A stretch of DNA of 48,380 bases. Source: an uncultured Jannaschia sp. Lineage in GTDB: Bacteria; Pseudomonadota; Alphaproteobacteria; Rhodobacterales; Rhodobacteraceae. The notes beneath the pieces are model-generated. The model searched no databases, was not told where the DNA came from, and worked only from the letters and a program-made list of their open reading frames with translations. The stretch covers positions 1 to 48,380 of the forward strand of contig NZ_CANLTQ010000022.1 of the NCBI RefSeq assembly GCF_947494025.1, written 5' to 3'. The translations under genes were made by a program, and so were the position numbers. Positions 1 through 7,896 of this stretch are shown here, piece after piece; within the stretch, counting starts at the first letter, position 1; every line of letters starts with the position of its first letter.

Positions 1-34
1 GATCAGGTCGGGATGCTCGTGAGAGAGCTATCGA

Positions 35-1075
35 TCACGCGGCGGCGCAGGTTGGGGCATCAGGGCGTGTGAGGCGGAATTCCGTGCCATCTACCCACAT
101 CCGATGCAGAACCACCCCGATGCGCCGCGCCATCGCGACGACCGCCCGCTTCGTCCCGCGCCGTCTGGCGACTTGCAGTCCCCACGCCTTCAACCAGGAC
201 GGCTTGCCACGATGCATCATCACCGTCGCCGCCTGGTAGAGAGCAGTGCGCAAGCCGACATCGCCTGCGCGCGTGATTGCGCCCACGACGTCCACTTCCC
301 CGGACTGATAGCGCCCGGGCGTCAGGCCCGCCCACGGACCGACATCCTTCGATGATTGGAACCGCCCGGGATCATCGATGGCGGACTTAACCGTCAGAGC
401 CACCACCGGCCCCACACCGGGCATGGTCATCATGAGCCGGCAGGCGGCATCCTCCTTCGCCAGATCTCGCAGGCGACGCTCAAGCCCGGCCAGTTCCGCG
501 CGCAGCCCGGCGCGGACGCGAAGGAGCGCCTCCGACATTGTCTCCAGCATGGCGTTGCCGGCCGCCAGGTCGCGCACGCGTGCCTCGTACTGCCCCTTGC
601 TGACCTTGCCGAGCTTCAGGCCGAAATTCCTCAGAACCCCCCGCAACGCCATCTCCAGATCGAGGGCCGCCTTCTGCACCGCTTTGCGCGCAGTCAGAAC
701 CGCCCGCATCTCCTGGGCCGATACCGACTTGCAGTGCACCGGGCGGAACCAGCCCATCTGCAAAAGCCGGGCGATCCCCTCCGCGTCCCGCCGGTCGGTC
801 TTGATCGGCATGGCCTTAAGCGCACCCTTCACCTGTCGCGTCTCCATCAGCACGACCTCGAAGCCGGCTTCCGTGAGGTGCCTGTGCAACCACTGCGACA
901 GCGGACCCGCCTCGAGACTTGTGGTAATTGCCGAGCTGGACAGGCCCCGCAGGAAGGCAATCAACGCCTCCGGCTCGCTGTCAACCTTGGCTTCTTTCAG
1001 GATCTTGCCGCGTTCGTCGATGACACAGGCTGAAGTGCTTGCCAGCGAAACGTCGAGGCCGATAAACGCGTTCAT
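35..1075 (-). CDS. IS110-family transposase
   Basis: This 346-residue protein is a DEDD recombinase of the IS110 family, which moves an element by cutting and rejoining DNA guided by a bridge RNA. The N-terminal RuvC-like domain shows the four acidic residues at D8 (GLDVS), E55 (SLEAG), D94 and D97 (TDRRDAEG). The C-terminal Transposase_20 domain has the helix-hairpin-helix-like PGVGPVVA at 219-226, and S258 in GRYQSGE is the expected catalytic serine. Length and domain order are normal for the family, so the gene looks intact. The ATG start lies shortly after AAGAAGGACAA, a reasonable ribosome binding site. The element ends were not located because IS110 members lack clear terminal inverted repeats. 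Family assignment is secure; activity is inferred. Confidence 0.93.
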   Translation of the reverse strand: MNAFIGLDVSLASTSACVIDERGKILKEAKVDSEPEALIAFLRGLSSSAITTSLEAGPLSQWLHRHLTEAGFEVVLMETRQVKGALKAMPIKTDRRDAEGIARLLQMGWFRPVHCKSVSAQEMRAVLTARKAVQKAALDLEMALRGVLRNFGLKLGKVSKGQYEARVRDLAAGNAMLETMSEALLRVRAGLRAELAGLERRLRDLAKEDAACRLMMTMPGVGPVVALTVKSAIDDPGRFQSSKDVGPWAGLTPGRYQSGEVDVVGAITRAGDVGLRTALYQAATVMMHRGKPSWLKAWGLQVARRRGTKRAVVAMARRIGVVLHRMWVDGTEFRLTRPDAPTCAAA

Positions 1076-1300
1076 GTCGTTGTCCTTCTTCCTGACCGGG
1101 AATTGGGACGCGCCTCATGGCACGATCCCGTCGACACGCCATGCGTGCCAAGGGCAACGACACCTCTCTCCAGCCTCAACTGCAAGCCGTGACCGTGGCG
1201 ATCCGCGACGGGCCCCATTACGGCATCTGGACATTGGGGCCTCGGTCGTGTTTCAACACACATGGCCACCGCCTGATGCGGGCGACGATGGCCATGACGA
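1076..1300 (-). ncRNA. IS110 upstream non-coding end, possible bridge RNA
   Basis: The roughly 220 bases upstream of the IS110 transposase contain no convincing gene. In IS110 elements one non-coding end encodes a structured bridge RNA that pairs with donor and target DNA. Here a 7-bp stem (TGGCACG at 1118-1124 with CGTGCCA at 1144-1150) encloses a 19-nt loop, as might occur in such an RNA. Assignment rests on location and this stem only; the RNA limits and its guide loops could not be defined by eye. Confidence 0.25.
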
Positions 1301-1390
1301 GGGGCATAGGCCGCCTCGCTTGGTCTTCAGACCGCCCGTGCGACGGCTCGTCCGACGGACGGGGCCCGCGCCCCGTACCATCATCTCCTC

Positions 1391-1664
1391 GGCCTCCTGT
1401 TCGGAGGCCCGACCGCCTCCGCGGCGGCTCGGTATGCGACCGGCGTGCCGGCGGTCGCGGAGGTCTGGCCGAGGCCGGAACCGATCTCATCTCAGCTGCC
1501 TATGCGGCGGCTCGATACACGCGACCGCGTTGCCGGCGGTCCCTCGGGAGGTGCGAGCACCTTCCTCTTCACTTTCTCAGCCACCTATGCGGTGGCTTAT
1601 CGGGGGCAGCGCCGCCGCCTATGCGGCGGCTCGTGTGGCGCAGTCCCTCCGCCTACGCGGCGGC
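1391..1664. repeat. Cluster of short hairpin repeats with a conserved loop
   Basis: Five related 17-bp hairpins start near 1411, 1495, 1580, 1614 and 1648, spaced 84, 85, 34 and 34 bp. The three central ones share a TATGC loop and have the stems GCTGCC/GGCGGC, GCCACC/GGTGGC and GCCGCC/GGCGGC, so one copy changes both sides of the stem together. The sequence between the first three copies is also partly repeated. A separate stem, GGCCTCC/GGAGGCC at 1391-1409, precedes the cluster. No open reading frame explains the region. It could be a decayed repeat array, an RNA-structure cluster or a protein-binding array. Confidence 0.6.
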
Positions 1665-2163
1665 TCCGGCGAGCGTCCGATAAAGTATCGTTCCCTCGCC
1701 TGAGTTTCAGATGGCTCCATCGCCGGGACGGGAAAAGAAGAAATCGGGGCCCGACGCAATATTTCTCGCAAGGTACTGTCCAAGAAAAATTCTTTTTCAG
1801 TGATATGCGGCCGGTGTGCGAAGCGGATGCGCATCTCCTCCTCGGCCGATCCGTCGACCGGGGCGTGCACAGGAGGATCCGCGGGGGCGAGTCCCAAAGA
1901 CCCGATCCCACCAGATTACGATGTCGCACGATGCCCGTAGTCACCATCGGCGTCTCTGTGCGGCATCCATCGCCGCCCGGTCGGAAATGAAGGCCAAGCC
2001 GAGCCGCGCGCACCCTTGCTGACGCGGTCCGTGGAACGGTGCCGACGACGTTCGCCCCACGGGCTTCCCCTTCGTCGACCGATCGATGGACCAATATCCC
2101 GATCGCCGCGCGGGCGATCGCGCCTCGTCGCGGCACCGAACGAAACGCAACGAGGTGCAATCG
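1665..2163. other. Gene-free stretch
   Basis: No credible gene was found on either strand: the open frames are arginine- and proline-rich shadows. The one notable feature is an AT-rich hairpin, GAAAAA-TTC-TTTTTC, near 1784-1798, in otherwise GC-rich sequence. It might mark a promoter or an operator, but no -35/-10 pair is convincing. Confidence 0.4.
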
Positions 2164-2250
2164 AATGGGACGCAACGCAATCGTATCCGAGGACGACATC
2201 GTCGCCGCGGCCGAGGAACTCTTTGCCGAGAACGGCGGGCGAGGTCCCTG
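2164..2250 (+). pseudogene. KfrA-like N-terminal fragment
   Basis: The translation from the ATG at 2164 begins MGRNAIVSEDDIVAAAEELF and continues AENGGRG, then turns into sequence unlike the protein family. The opening resembles the N-terminal DNA-binding part of KfrA-type plasmid proteins, in which a helix of this kind precedes a GGRPT-type turn. The long coiled coil that should follow is missing, so this is a stub left by a rearrangement next to the 3' end of the orphan repC-like gene. The match is from memory of the family only and the fragment is short. Confidence 0.4.
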
Positions 2251-2290
2251 CCCCGCCGCACGCTCTGCCGTCGTTCAGCTCCACCCCCGC

Positions 2291-3505
2291 TCACGGCACT
2301 CGGCCCTCCCGTCCCCAGATGCCGGAGATGCTGGCGCGCAGGTCGAGCGCGCCCTGCAGGTGTCGGCGCGTGAAGGCCCGGAGCGCGCCGCCGCAACTCT
2401 GGATCGGCCTGGTCGGGTGCTCGCGGTTGCGGTCGATGACCATGACCGCGAGCATGGCGCGCAGCCAGCCCATGGCCTCCACCGCCTCCTTGAAGGCCGA
2501 GGGATGGATATCGAGATCGCGCAGCCGCCGCAGCATGGCCCATTCGATGTCCGAGAGCGTCGGCGCGGCCCCTCGTCCCCCGCCGGGGGCGCCATCGATG
2601 TAGAAGCGCAGGTCGTCGGAGGCGAGATAGCGGAGCTTGGCCACCGTGAGGCAGACGATAAATCGTTCGTTGACGTCCGCATCGGACGCCCCACGCCTTT
2701 TCTTTCTGCCTTCGTCGGAGCCGTCAGATATCCTACAGGATTCAGATAAGGTCTTACTTCTAGACTGTATATGGCATCGGTCATCCGTGACTGCCGCGCC
2801 GGTCACCTGGGACGGCAACGACATGGTTTTCCTGACTTTATCCACAAGTCCCTCCAGCGCGCGGTGATGTGCCTCGGCGCTTGCCAAGTTTGGGAAGCTG
2901 CGCGGCGAGACCCAGGCCGCTCGCTCCGAAGCGAGCTGGGCCACGAGGGGATGGTCGCCAAGATCGGTTTCGAAGCGCTTCAGCTTGCGGCGCGTCTTGC
3001 TGATCTCCAGCCGGACCGTCGCGAGCCGCTCCCCCTCCTCGACGTGGCGGGCCTCTGTCGCGCGGAGCTCGTCCAGCCTGGCGATGAGCGGCTCGAGCGA
3101 CAGGCCCGCGCAGCTCTCCAGGCCGATCGACCCCGAGACCCGGCCGCGGTGGCCGTTCGCCGCCGTCTCCCGCGCGATCAGTCCGAGACGCTCGAGCTTG
3201 CGCTCGATCCGCCGCCATTGCTCGGGGCTCAGCCCGATGCTCGCGGCCATGTCGATCTGGCGCTCGAAGCAGACCGGGCTGCGGGCCGGGTCGGCGTAGT
3301 CCAGCGCGCGGGTCTTCTGCGCGATCCGGGCCAGCACCCTCAGGTCCGTCGCGTTCAGCCCAATCAGGTGGGCGACGGCGGAGACCAGCTTCAGCAGGCT
3401 GCTCTTGGTCGAGTTCTCCGGCAGGGTCGCGTGCGCCCGCGGCCGGAACGGCTGGGGCGGGTGGGGGGTCGTCTCTGCTCTCATTCTTCGCTCGATATTC
3501 GGCAA
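2291..3505 (-). CDS. RepC-like plasmid replication initiator (orphan copy)
   Basis: This 404-residue protein has the size and architecture of RepC, the initiator of alphaproteobacterial plasmids. The N-terminal third contains a winged-helix region (IGLNATDLRVLARIAQKTRA, then IDMAASIGLSPEQWRRIERK and LERLGLIARE), the usual RepC_N pattern of growth-phase helices followed by a recognition helix. The middle is charged and probably coiled (KTRRKLKRFE). It is quite different from the RepC of the repABC unit at 41167-42393 and has no repA or repB next to it. That makes it either a second replicon of the solo-repC kind or the remnant of a fused plasmid. A possible antisense RNA lies upstream. Reading frame intact; function inferred from family resemblance. 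Confidence 0.7.
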   Translation of the reverse strand: MPNIERRMRAETTPHPPQPFRPRAHATLPENSTKSSLLKLVSAVAHLIGLNATDLRVLARIAQKTRALDYADPARSPVCFERQIDMAASIGLSPEQWRRIERKLERLGLIARETAANGHRGRVSGSIGLESCAGLSLEPLIARLDELRATEARHVEEGERLATVRLEISKTRRKLKRFETDLGDHPLVAQLASERAAWVSPRSFPNLASAEAHHRALEGLVDKVRKTMSLPSQVTGAAVTDDRCHIQSRSKTLSESCRISDGSDEGRKKRRGASDADVNERFIVCLTVAKLRYLASDDLRFYIDGAPGGGRGAAPTLSDIEWAMLRRLRDLDIHPSAFKEAVEAMGWLRAMLAVMVIDRNREHPTRPIQSCGGALRAFTRRHLQGALDLRASISGIWGREGRVP

Positions 3506-3558
3506 GGCAGGAGGGACGGCAGGCCGCGGATCATCGTTCGCACAAGATGCGTTCTTCG

Positions 3559-3667
3559 TTGTCCAGGGTCCTCGGGGGTGCTAGCGGCTCGCTTGCGTAG
3601 AGAGCCTGCGAAGGATTGCCGTCCTTCCGCACCCCGTGCTGGCCGCCCGCCTCGCGGGGTTTCTTTT
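3559..3667 (+). ncRNA. Candidate antisense RNA upstream of the orphan repC-like gene
   Basis: RepC genes are usually controlled by a small counter-transcribed RNA made from the opposite strand just upstream. Here the plus strand shows TTGTCC at 3559-3564, a 17-bp spacer, TAGCGG at 3582-3587, and about 80 bp later a terminator-like hairpin. A transcript of roughly 70-75 nt would result, running away from the repC-like gene. The -10 box is poor, so this is a proposal from layout and family knowledge. Confidence 0.3.
3646..3667 (+). terminator. Terminator-like hairpin
   Basis: CCCGC-CTC-GCGGG at 3646-3658 forms a 5-bp GC stem with a three-base loop. It is followed by GTTTCTTTT, the usual form of an intrinsic terminator on the plus strand. 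No plus-strand protein gene ends here, which suits the end of a small RNA. Confidence 0.5.
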
Positions 3668-3901
3668 CAGTTCTGGCTGCTGTTCTCGCTTGGCGAGGTC
3701 TCCAACGGAGACGCTAGCGTCTCTCGACGACGACCGAGGCTCTGCGCATCCATGGATGCGCCAGTTCGAGGGTCCGACCGTCGGTATGCGTCGGATCGCT
3801 CAACCGAGCTGGTCGCGCCTGCGAGGCGGGGTGGTACATGTCTGTCTCCTTCGCCCGGATCGGTGGGACCTGCGGGCCCCGCCGGTTGCCGGCATCACGC
3901 T

Positions 3902-4025
3902 TCTTTTCTGGGATGCCGACGACCCGTCGAAGGTCAGTGCGGGTCTGATTCGGTCCCGCTCCCCACTATGGACACGGATTCGGGAAGGTCACCTCAGGGT
4001 TTTCCGCAAAACGGAAAATAGTTCG
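3902..4025. repeat. Leader repeat, copy 1
   Basis: This stretch is repeated in diverged form at 5246-5371. Both copies carry GGGATGCCGA, a GGTCCCGC box, and a nearly identical 31-32 bp core (3994-4025 here) that contains the inverted repeat TTTTCCG/CGGAAAA and ends AATAGTTCG. Each copy lies upstream of a minus-strand gene: the orphan repC-like gene here, the frameshifted coiled-coil gene for the other. A shared regulator site or a duplicated promoter region is plausible. Confidence 0.6.
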
Positions 4026-4562
4026 CGGCGAGGCTCGGCAGACAATTGGTCCAGTCGGGTCGAAGGCACCGTGCGCGGGACGTGATGGAGGGGCAGGTAG
4101 CAACCGTGCCGATCGTCCGGCCGCCGAACGGGCTAGGTGTCCCGACAACGCTCCAAGATGCCCGCCTCCTGGTCCGGATCACCCGCGTTGTTGGACATCA
4201 GCCTTGACGGCGGTTGCGTGTCGTCGCCGTCGGTTCGTCCTTGGCGCTCAGGACGCAGGGTCTCAAACCAATCCAAGGCAGGTCCCCTGCAGATGTTCTC
4301 GTTCGTCCGAAGCCTGATGGTCGATTCGATGCTGAGTCTGCAGATCGCACGGCCTCCAAGATTTCAGCCGCAGCCGGATGCGGCTTGAGGCCGGCAAACC
4401 GGGGGCGTCCTGGCACGATCATTGAATATTCAGGGGTCCGGATCAGAACCCGCGCTTCCCTCGACAATGCAGGAACGGCGGTCTCGGTCATGCGCTTGCG
4501 ACTCTTGGGACAGGGTGTCAACGCCGCGCCGCCCTGTATGGGCGGGAAAGTCCTCGCGCCCG
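4026..4562. other. Gene-free stretch
   Basis: No gene is supported here. Overlapping open frames exist on both strands but none has a ribosome binding site, a coherent composition or a recognisable family. An IS or gene remnant beyond recognition remains possible. Confidence 0.35.
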
Positions 4563-5181
4563 TCATTCGGCTGCCACCGGGATCTCTGGGACGGCACTTC
4601 TCGCGGCATCCTGCCCGAGGACTTCGGGTCGCTTGCCGAGATGGCGCGCGATCAGGGCCCGGAGCGTGTTGGCTTCCGCCTTCGCGCGGAGGCGGGCCTC
4701 TTGTTCCTGCGCAAGCTGCATCAGGGACCTCTTGTAGTCCTGCCGAAGCTCCTCCGCCTGCTCCTCGACGTCATCCAGGACCTTGCAGAGATCTTCCCGT
4801 TCCGCCTCGTGACGAGCCTGCTCGGCCAGCATCCTCCCTCCACCTCGCCGAGGGCGGTGACGTGCATCCGGGGTTGTTTCCACCCACATGGTCTGCGCCA
4901 GCGCGACCCCGGCGGCACGAATGTGCTCCGGCATCTGCGACGCCGCCGCCCTTTGCGCCTCCTGGCGCGCGGCTTCCTCGCGCAATGTCCGCAGCACGCC
5001 GATGAGGAAGCTTCGCCGCGCGGCCACGCGCTCCTGCAACGCGTCGATGGTGGGCCAAGGCGCCTTGGTCCCGGGCAATCGCCCGCGCGATCTCCTCCGC
5101 CATCTCCGGCGGCGCCTTGCTGCTTCTGTCCGGCGTATTCGCTGGGCTTGTCGTCTGCGACTGGGGATGACGGTCGTCCAT
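4563..5181 (-). pseudogene. Coiled-coil plasmid protein, frameshifted
   Basis: A strong ribosome binding site (AGGAG) precedes the ATG at 5181. The product begins MDDRHPQSQTTSPANTPDRS and runs to EIARAIARDQGA. Around 5060 the sensible reading moves to another frame, continuing PWPTIDALQERVAARRSFLI and then a long, charged, helix-rich segment (EQARHEAEREDLCKVLDDVE, LMQLAQEQEARLRAKAEANT) to the stop at 4563. The two parts join naturally, so one indel has probably broken one gene of about 200 codons. The second frame also has its own TTG, so a shorter product cannot be excluded. The coiled-coil look recalls the C-terminal part of KfrA-like proteins, but no function is assigned. Leader repeat copy 2 lies 160 bp upstream. 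Confidence 0.55.
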
Positions 5182-5245
5182 TGCTCTACTCCTGGTCGGA
5201 GAACTCGTGGGAACCGCGGTTCCCGCCGGGTCCCCGGCGGTGCGT

Positions 5246-5371
5246 TGCGTTGTTGGGATGCCGAGGCGACCCGTCGGAGGTCGTTGCGGTCGCTGAGCGG
5301 TCCCGCCCCCCATCATAGGCATGCGGCCGGACTGCACACTTCAGGGTTTTCCGCAAAACGAAAATAGTTCG
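5246..5371. repeat. Leader repeat, copy 2
   Basis: Diverged second copy of the 3902-4025 element. The core at 5341-5371 matches copy 1 over 31 bases except for one missing G in the right arm of the inverted repeat. It lies just upstream of the frameshifted coiled-coil gene. Confidence 0.6.
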
Positions 5372-5562
5372 GGCGGGCGGTCGTCGGGCCGGTGGTCGAA
5401 GAGGACCGGTTGCGCGTGGCGCGCTGGACAGGCCGGAGCAAACGAAGCCTGACCCCGGCCGCCCCGCTGTTGCCGATCGCCAGAACGGCAATCGGCGATG
5501 TTGGTCGAGGGGCGCTTCAGGATCCTCAACCTGTGAGTCCCGACACGGCCCAAAATGCGCCA

Positions 5563-5973
5563 TCAGCCTCGGCGCTGCGGCAACGTGTCGTCGACGTCGG
5601 TCCACCATTCGGCGCTTCGGGCGCCTGGACCGAGGATGTCCAGGACAGACTCCTTGCGGATGTTCACGATCATCAGCAGCAAGAACCCCGTCTTGATGTC
5701 TAAACGCGGGTCGTCTGATCGGCCGATCCGCGTGCGGGTCGGGGCGTGCCAACCGGAGATCTCTTTTACAACGAGCTTGCGATCCACGGCGGCAAGCGGA
5801 GGGGTCAGCATCACCAGATCGACATGCGAGCCCTCCTGGCCGTGAAAGCGCATCGCCACGCGGCCGCCCGGGTGGCGCGCGACGAGGCGGAGATCGTAAT
5901 CGCGGGCCATCCTGAGGAGGCAAAAAAGGGCTGCGGTAAGGCGGTCGAGCCGGTGGGGGGACGGCATGAACAT
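5563..5973 (-). CDS. Hypothetical protein
   Basis: A 136-residue protein of unknown function. The ATG at 5973 follows AAAGGAAAG, a good ribosome binding site. The sequence mixes hydrophobic and charged residues in the way of a folded alpha/beta domain (VAMRFHGQEGSHVDLVMLTP, GFLLLMIVNIRKESVLDILG) and has no signal peptide, membrane segment or known catalytic motif. The compact composition and good start argue for a real gene although no family is recognised. Confidence 0.6.
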   Translation of the reverse strand: MFMPSPHRLDRLTAALFCLLRMARDYDLRLVARHPGGRVAMRFHGQEGSHVDLVMLTPPLAAVDRKLVVKEISGWHAPTRTRIGRSDDPRLDIKTGFLLLMIVNIRKESVLDILGPGARSAEWWTDVDDTLPQRRG

Positions 5974-6179
5974 CGTGTCTTTCCTTTGGAGGTGATCATC
6001 ATGGCTTCGCGCTATGGAAGGACATTGGGATCGTCCCGCCGCACCGGGAAACGATGGGCGTGATTTTTATCGTCGCAGCCGACGACCTCGCACATTGCGC
6101 CCGCAAGGCAGGAGTCTATGGATCGGGCCTGCAGCGGTTTTTCGGATAGAAACATGCTCGGGCGCGACGTGGGAGGAAG
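5974..6179. other. Short gene-free interval
   Basis: This interval separates the minus-strand gene starting at 5973 from the plus-strand small gene starting at 6180, so it should hold the two divergent promoters. No -35/-10 pair was convincing. Confidence 0.35.
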
Positions 6180-6338
6180 GTGTCACTGGATAAGATCCGG
6201 CAACGAGGCCTTCGGCGGGCGATCAGCCCCGATGAGGCTGAAGCGAACATGGACAGCAATCACGCCATGATGAGAATTGCCGGCGAGATCTCGAAGATCC
6301 TGAAGCCGGTGGAGAGATGCCGAGGCAAAGGAGCCTGA
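6180..6338 (+). CDS. Small hypothetical protein (52 residues)
   Basis: A GTG start at 6180 is preceded by GGGAGGAAG, a near-consensus ribosome binding site. The product begins VSLDKIRQRGLRRAISPDEA and continues with EISKILKPVERCRGKGA, basic and probably helical. No family is recognised. It is supported by the ribosome binding site and composition, not by homology. Confidence 0.45.
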   Translation: MSLDKIRQRGLRRAISPDEAEANMDSNHAMMRIAGEISKILKPVERCRGKGA

Positions 6339-6506
6339 TCGTTGCCTGCGATATCGTGACCGGAACCAAGGACGTGGTCTTAAAAATCTCCGATGGACGT
6401 CTGATCCGCCTCTGTAAGTAATAGAGGAACGCGCGGACGCGGATCGATCCGCTTGGTCCCTTCGGCCAAAGCCGGCCGGCACCCCGAGGATGCCGGCCAC
6501 CGCGCA

Positions 6507-6881
6507 TCATCCCTCGACCTGCGCCGCCTCGAACGCGGCGACGGCGTCTCGGAGCAGGCGGGCGATCGCCTCGAGCACGGCGCCCTGTAGCGTGATGCGC
6601 CACTCGAGGCCGTACGGATCGACGGGGCGGTCCTGCGCATGCACCGCCTCGCCCGCGAGCCGCTCCTGCGCCGCCTGGCGCAGGACCCCGGCCAGCATCG
6701 ACCGGCACGCCGCGAGGCGGCGGGCGTCGGTCGAGGCGGGGTCGAGCATGTCGGCATAGGTGGAGATTGCCGCCGAGAACACCGGCGCGCTCGCATGGTT
6801 CTGGTAGCGGATCAGACGGAGCCACCGCGCCGCCTCGACACTGCGCGCGCGGCCGCGCGCGAGATCGTCAGCGCCCGACAT
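6507..6881 (-). CDS. Hypothetical protein, second gene of a pair
   Basis: A 124-residue, largely helical, acidic protein starting MSGADDLARGRARSVEAARW. Its ATG overlaps the stop of the gene before it (TGATG at 6883-6879), the arrangement of translationally coupled genes. The ending EAIARLLRDAVAAFEAAQ looks amphipathic. No catalytic motif, signal peptide or family is recognised. The coupling suggests it works with the product of 6881-7282. Confidence 0.6.
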   Translation of the reverse strand: MSGADDLARGRARSVEAARWLRLIRYQNHASAPVFSAAISTYADMLDPASTDARRLAACRSMLAGVLRQAAQERLAGEAVHAQDRPVDPYGLEWRITLQGAVLEAIARLLRDAVAAFEAAQVEG

Positions 6882-7282
6882 CACGCGGCCTCCGGACGCT
6901 GCGCGGGATCGGCCGCCGCGAGAGCCTTGAGCGCAGCCAGGCCGCGTTCGAGCACCTCCGCGCAGAGGCGGGCCCCGTCGGCCCGCGGGTCGTCCGGATG
7001 GACCGACAGGAAGCGCGCGGCTTCTTCGCTCCACGGGTCGTCGGTCAACTCCAGCGTGAGCAGGCAGCGCAGCGCCTCCAGGTCAGGCAGCAGGGAAAGG
7101 ACGCAGGCGCCGGCGGCAAGCGCGTCGGCGACGCCCGCCGCCCGGCGGGCCCAGTCGGGGCCGCCGAGCAGGTCGGCCGCGTCGACGAGCGCGTCGGGGT
7201 CGTCGCGCAGCCAGTCGCCGAACGCATCGGCAGTGCGCGCGCGCCGGTGCAGGGCGCGCGCGTCGAGGAGATGATGGGACAT
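6881..7282 (-). CDS. Hypothetical protein, first gene of a pair
   Basis: A 133-residue acidic, alanine-rich protein starting MSHHLLDARALHRRARTADA, with regions such as DALVDAADLLGGPDWARRAA that look like stacked short helices. The ATG at 7282 follows GAGGAACATC, a moderate ribosome binding site. Its stop codon overlaps the next gene's start, so the two form a coupled pair. No family recognised. Confidence 0.6.
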   Translation of the reverse strand: MSHHLLDARALHRRARTADAFGDWLRDDPDALVDAADLLGGPDWARRAAGVADALAAGACVLSLLPDLEALRCLLTLELTDDPWSEEAARFLSVHPDDPRADGARLCAEVLERGLAALKALAAADPAQRPEAA

Positions 7283-7896
7283 GAGATGTTCCTCATTGGC
7301 GGCAGCTCACCACGAGCCACCTCAAGCCAGGCCCCGCGCCGGGCCCGGTCGCCGCGCGAGGCGGCCGTCGTCGTTGCTTTGTCTGTCTTTCAGGCCCGGC
7401 GAGGGGATCGGACCGCATCCTTAGGCTTGAGGGATGCGGCTCCGATCCGGTTGGAGCTCAGGGCCGCTCCGACCGCGGGCTCAGGCGCGGGGGGCGCGCC
7501 TGCGACGGCGGGGATACCGGTGCTCCACCGTGAACGGCCGTCGCTCCCTGCCGCGGTGGCGGCCCTGCCTCGGGAGGATGACGCGCCGGCCGAGGGCTTT
7601 GTGTCGATCAGCGACCGTGTCGGCAGGGGCAGACGTGAATGAGAGATCGTCGCGCATGGATGCGGTCCTTCACGATGATTGGATCAGAGCGACGCGCACG
7701 ACCGGTGAGACCCCGGGCAACCCGTAGCAGCAGAAGGTATGAACCCTGTCCGGCCGCCTCTTTCCCCTCTCTTTTCTCTTCTTGAAAGGCGATCCGCTGC
7801 GTGCGCGTCACACCGACCGCGCACGCAACGGCTCGCCTCCCCTGCCCCGCGGCGACAGGCGCGCTCCGACAGACACCAGCCGCCGGCTACCGTCCC
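7283..7896. other. Gene-free stretch with one hairpin
   Basis: No gene is supported. CCGCATCC at 7413-7420 pairs with GGATGCGG at 7432-7439 around an 11-nt loop. There is no T-run after it on either strand, so it is more likely an operator or RNA structure than a terminator. A pyrimidine-rich stretch near 7755-7785 precedes the end of the recombinase operon. Confidence 0.35.

Noticed and set aside
1411-1664. A genuine CRISPR array
   Set aside because: Spacing is irregular, there are only five short diverged units and no cas genes are nearby. It is reported as a repeat cluster with only a resemblance.
2771-4021. 416-codon plus-strand frame
   Set aside because: Antisense shadow of the repC-like gene, continuing into non-coding sequence. 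No start signal or protein-like composition.
4198-4566. Minus-strand frame of 122 codons
   Set aside because: No ribosome binding site, mixed composition and equally open frames on the other strand; not supported as a gene.
5080-5100. Match to the hairpin element left end at the frameshift of the coiled-coil gene
   Set aside because: Only TTGCCCGG is shared and the frameshift does not coincide with an insertion of the right size.
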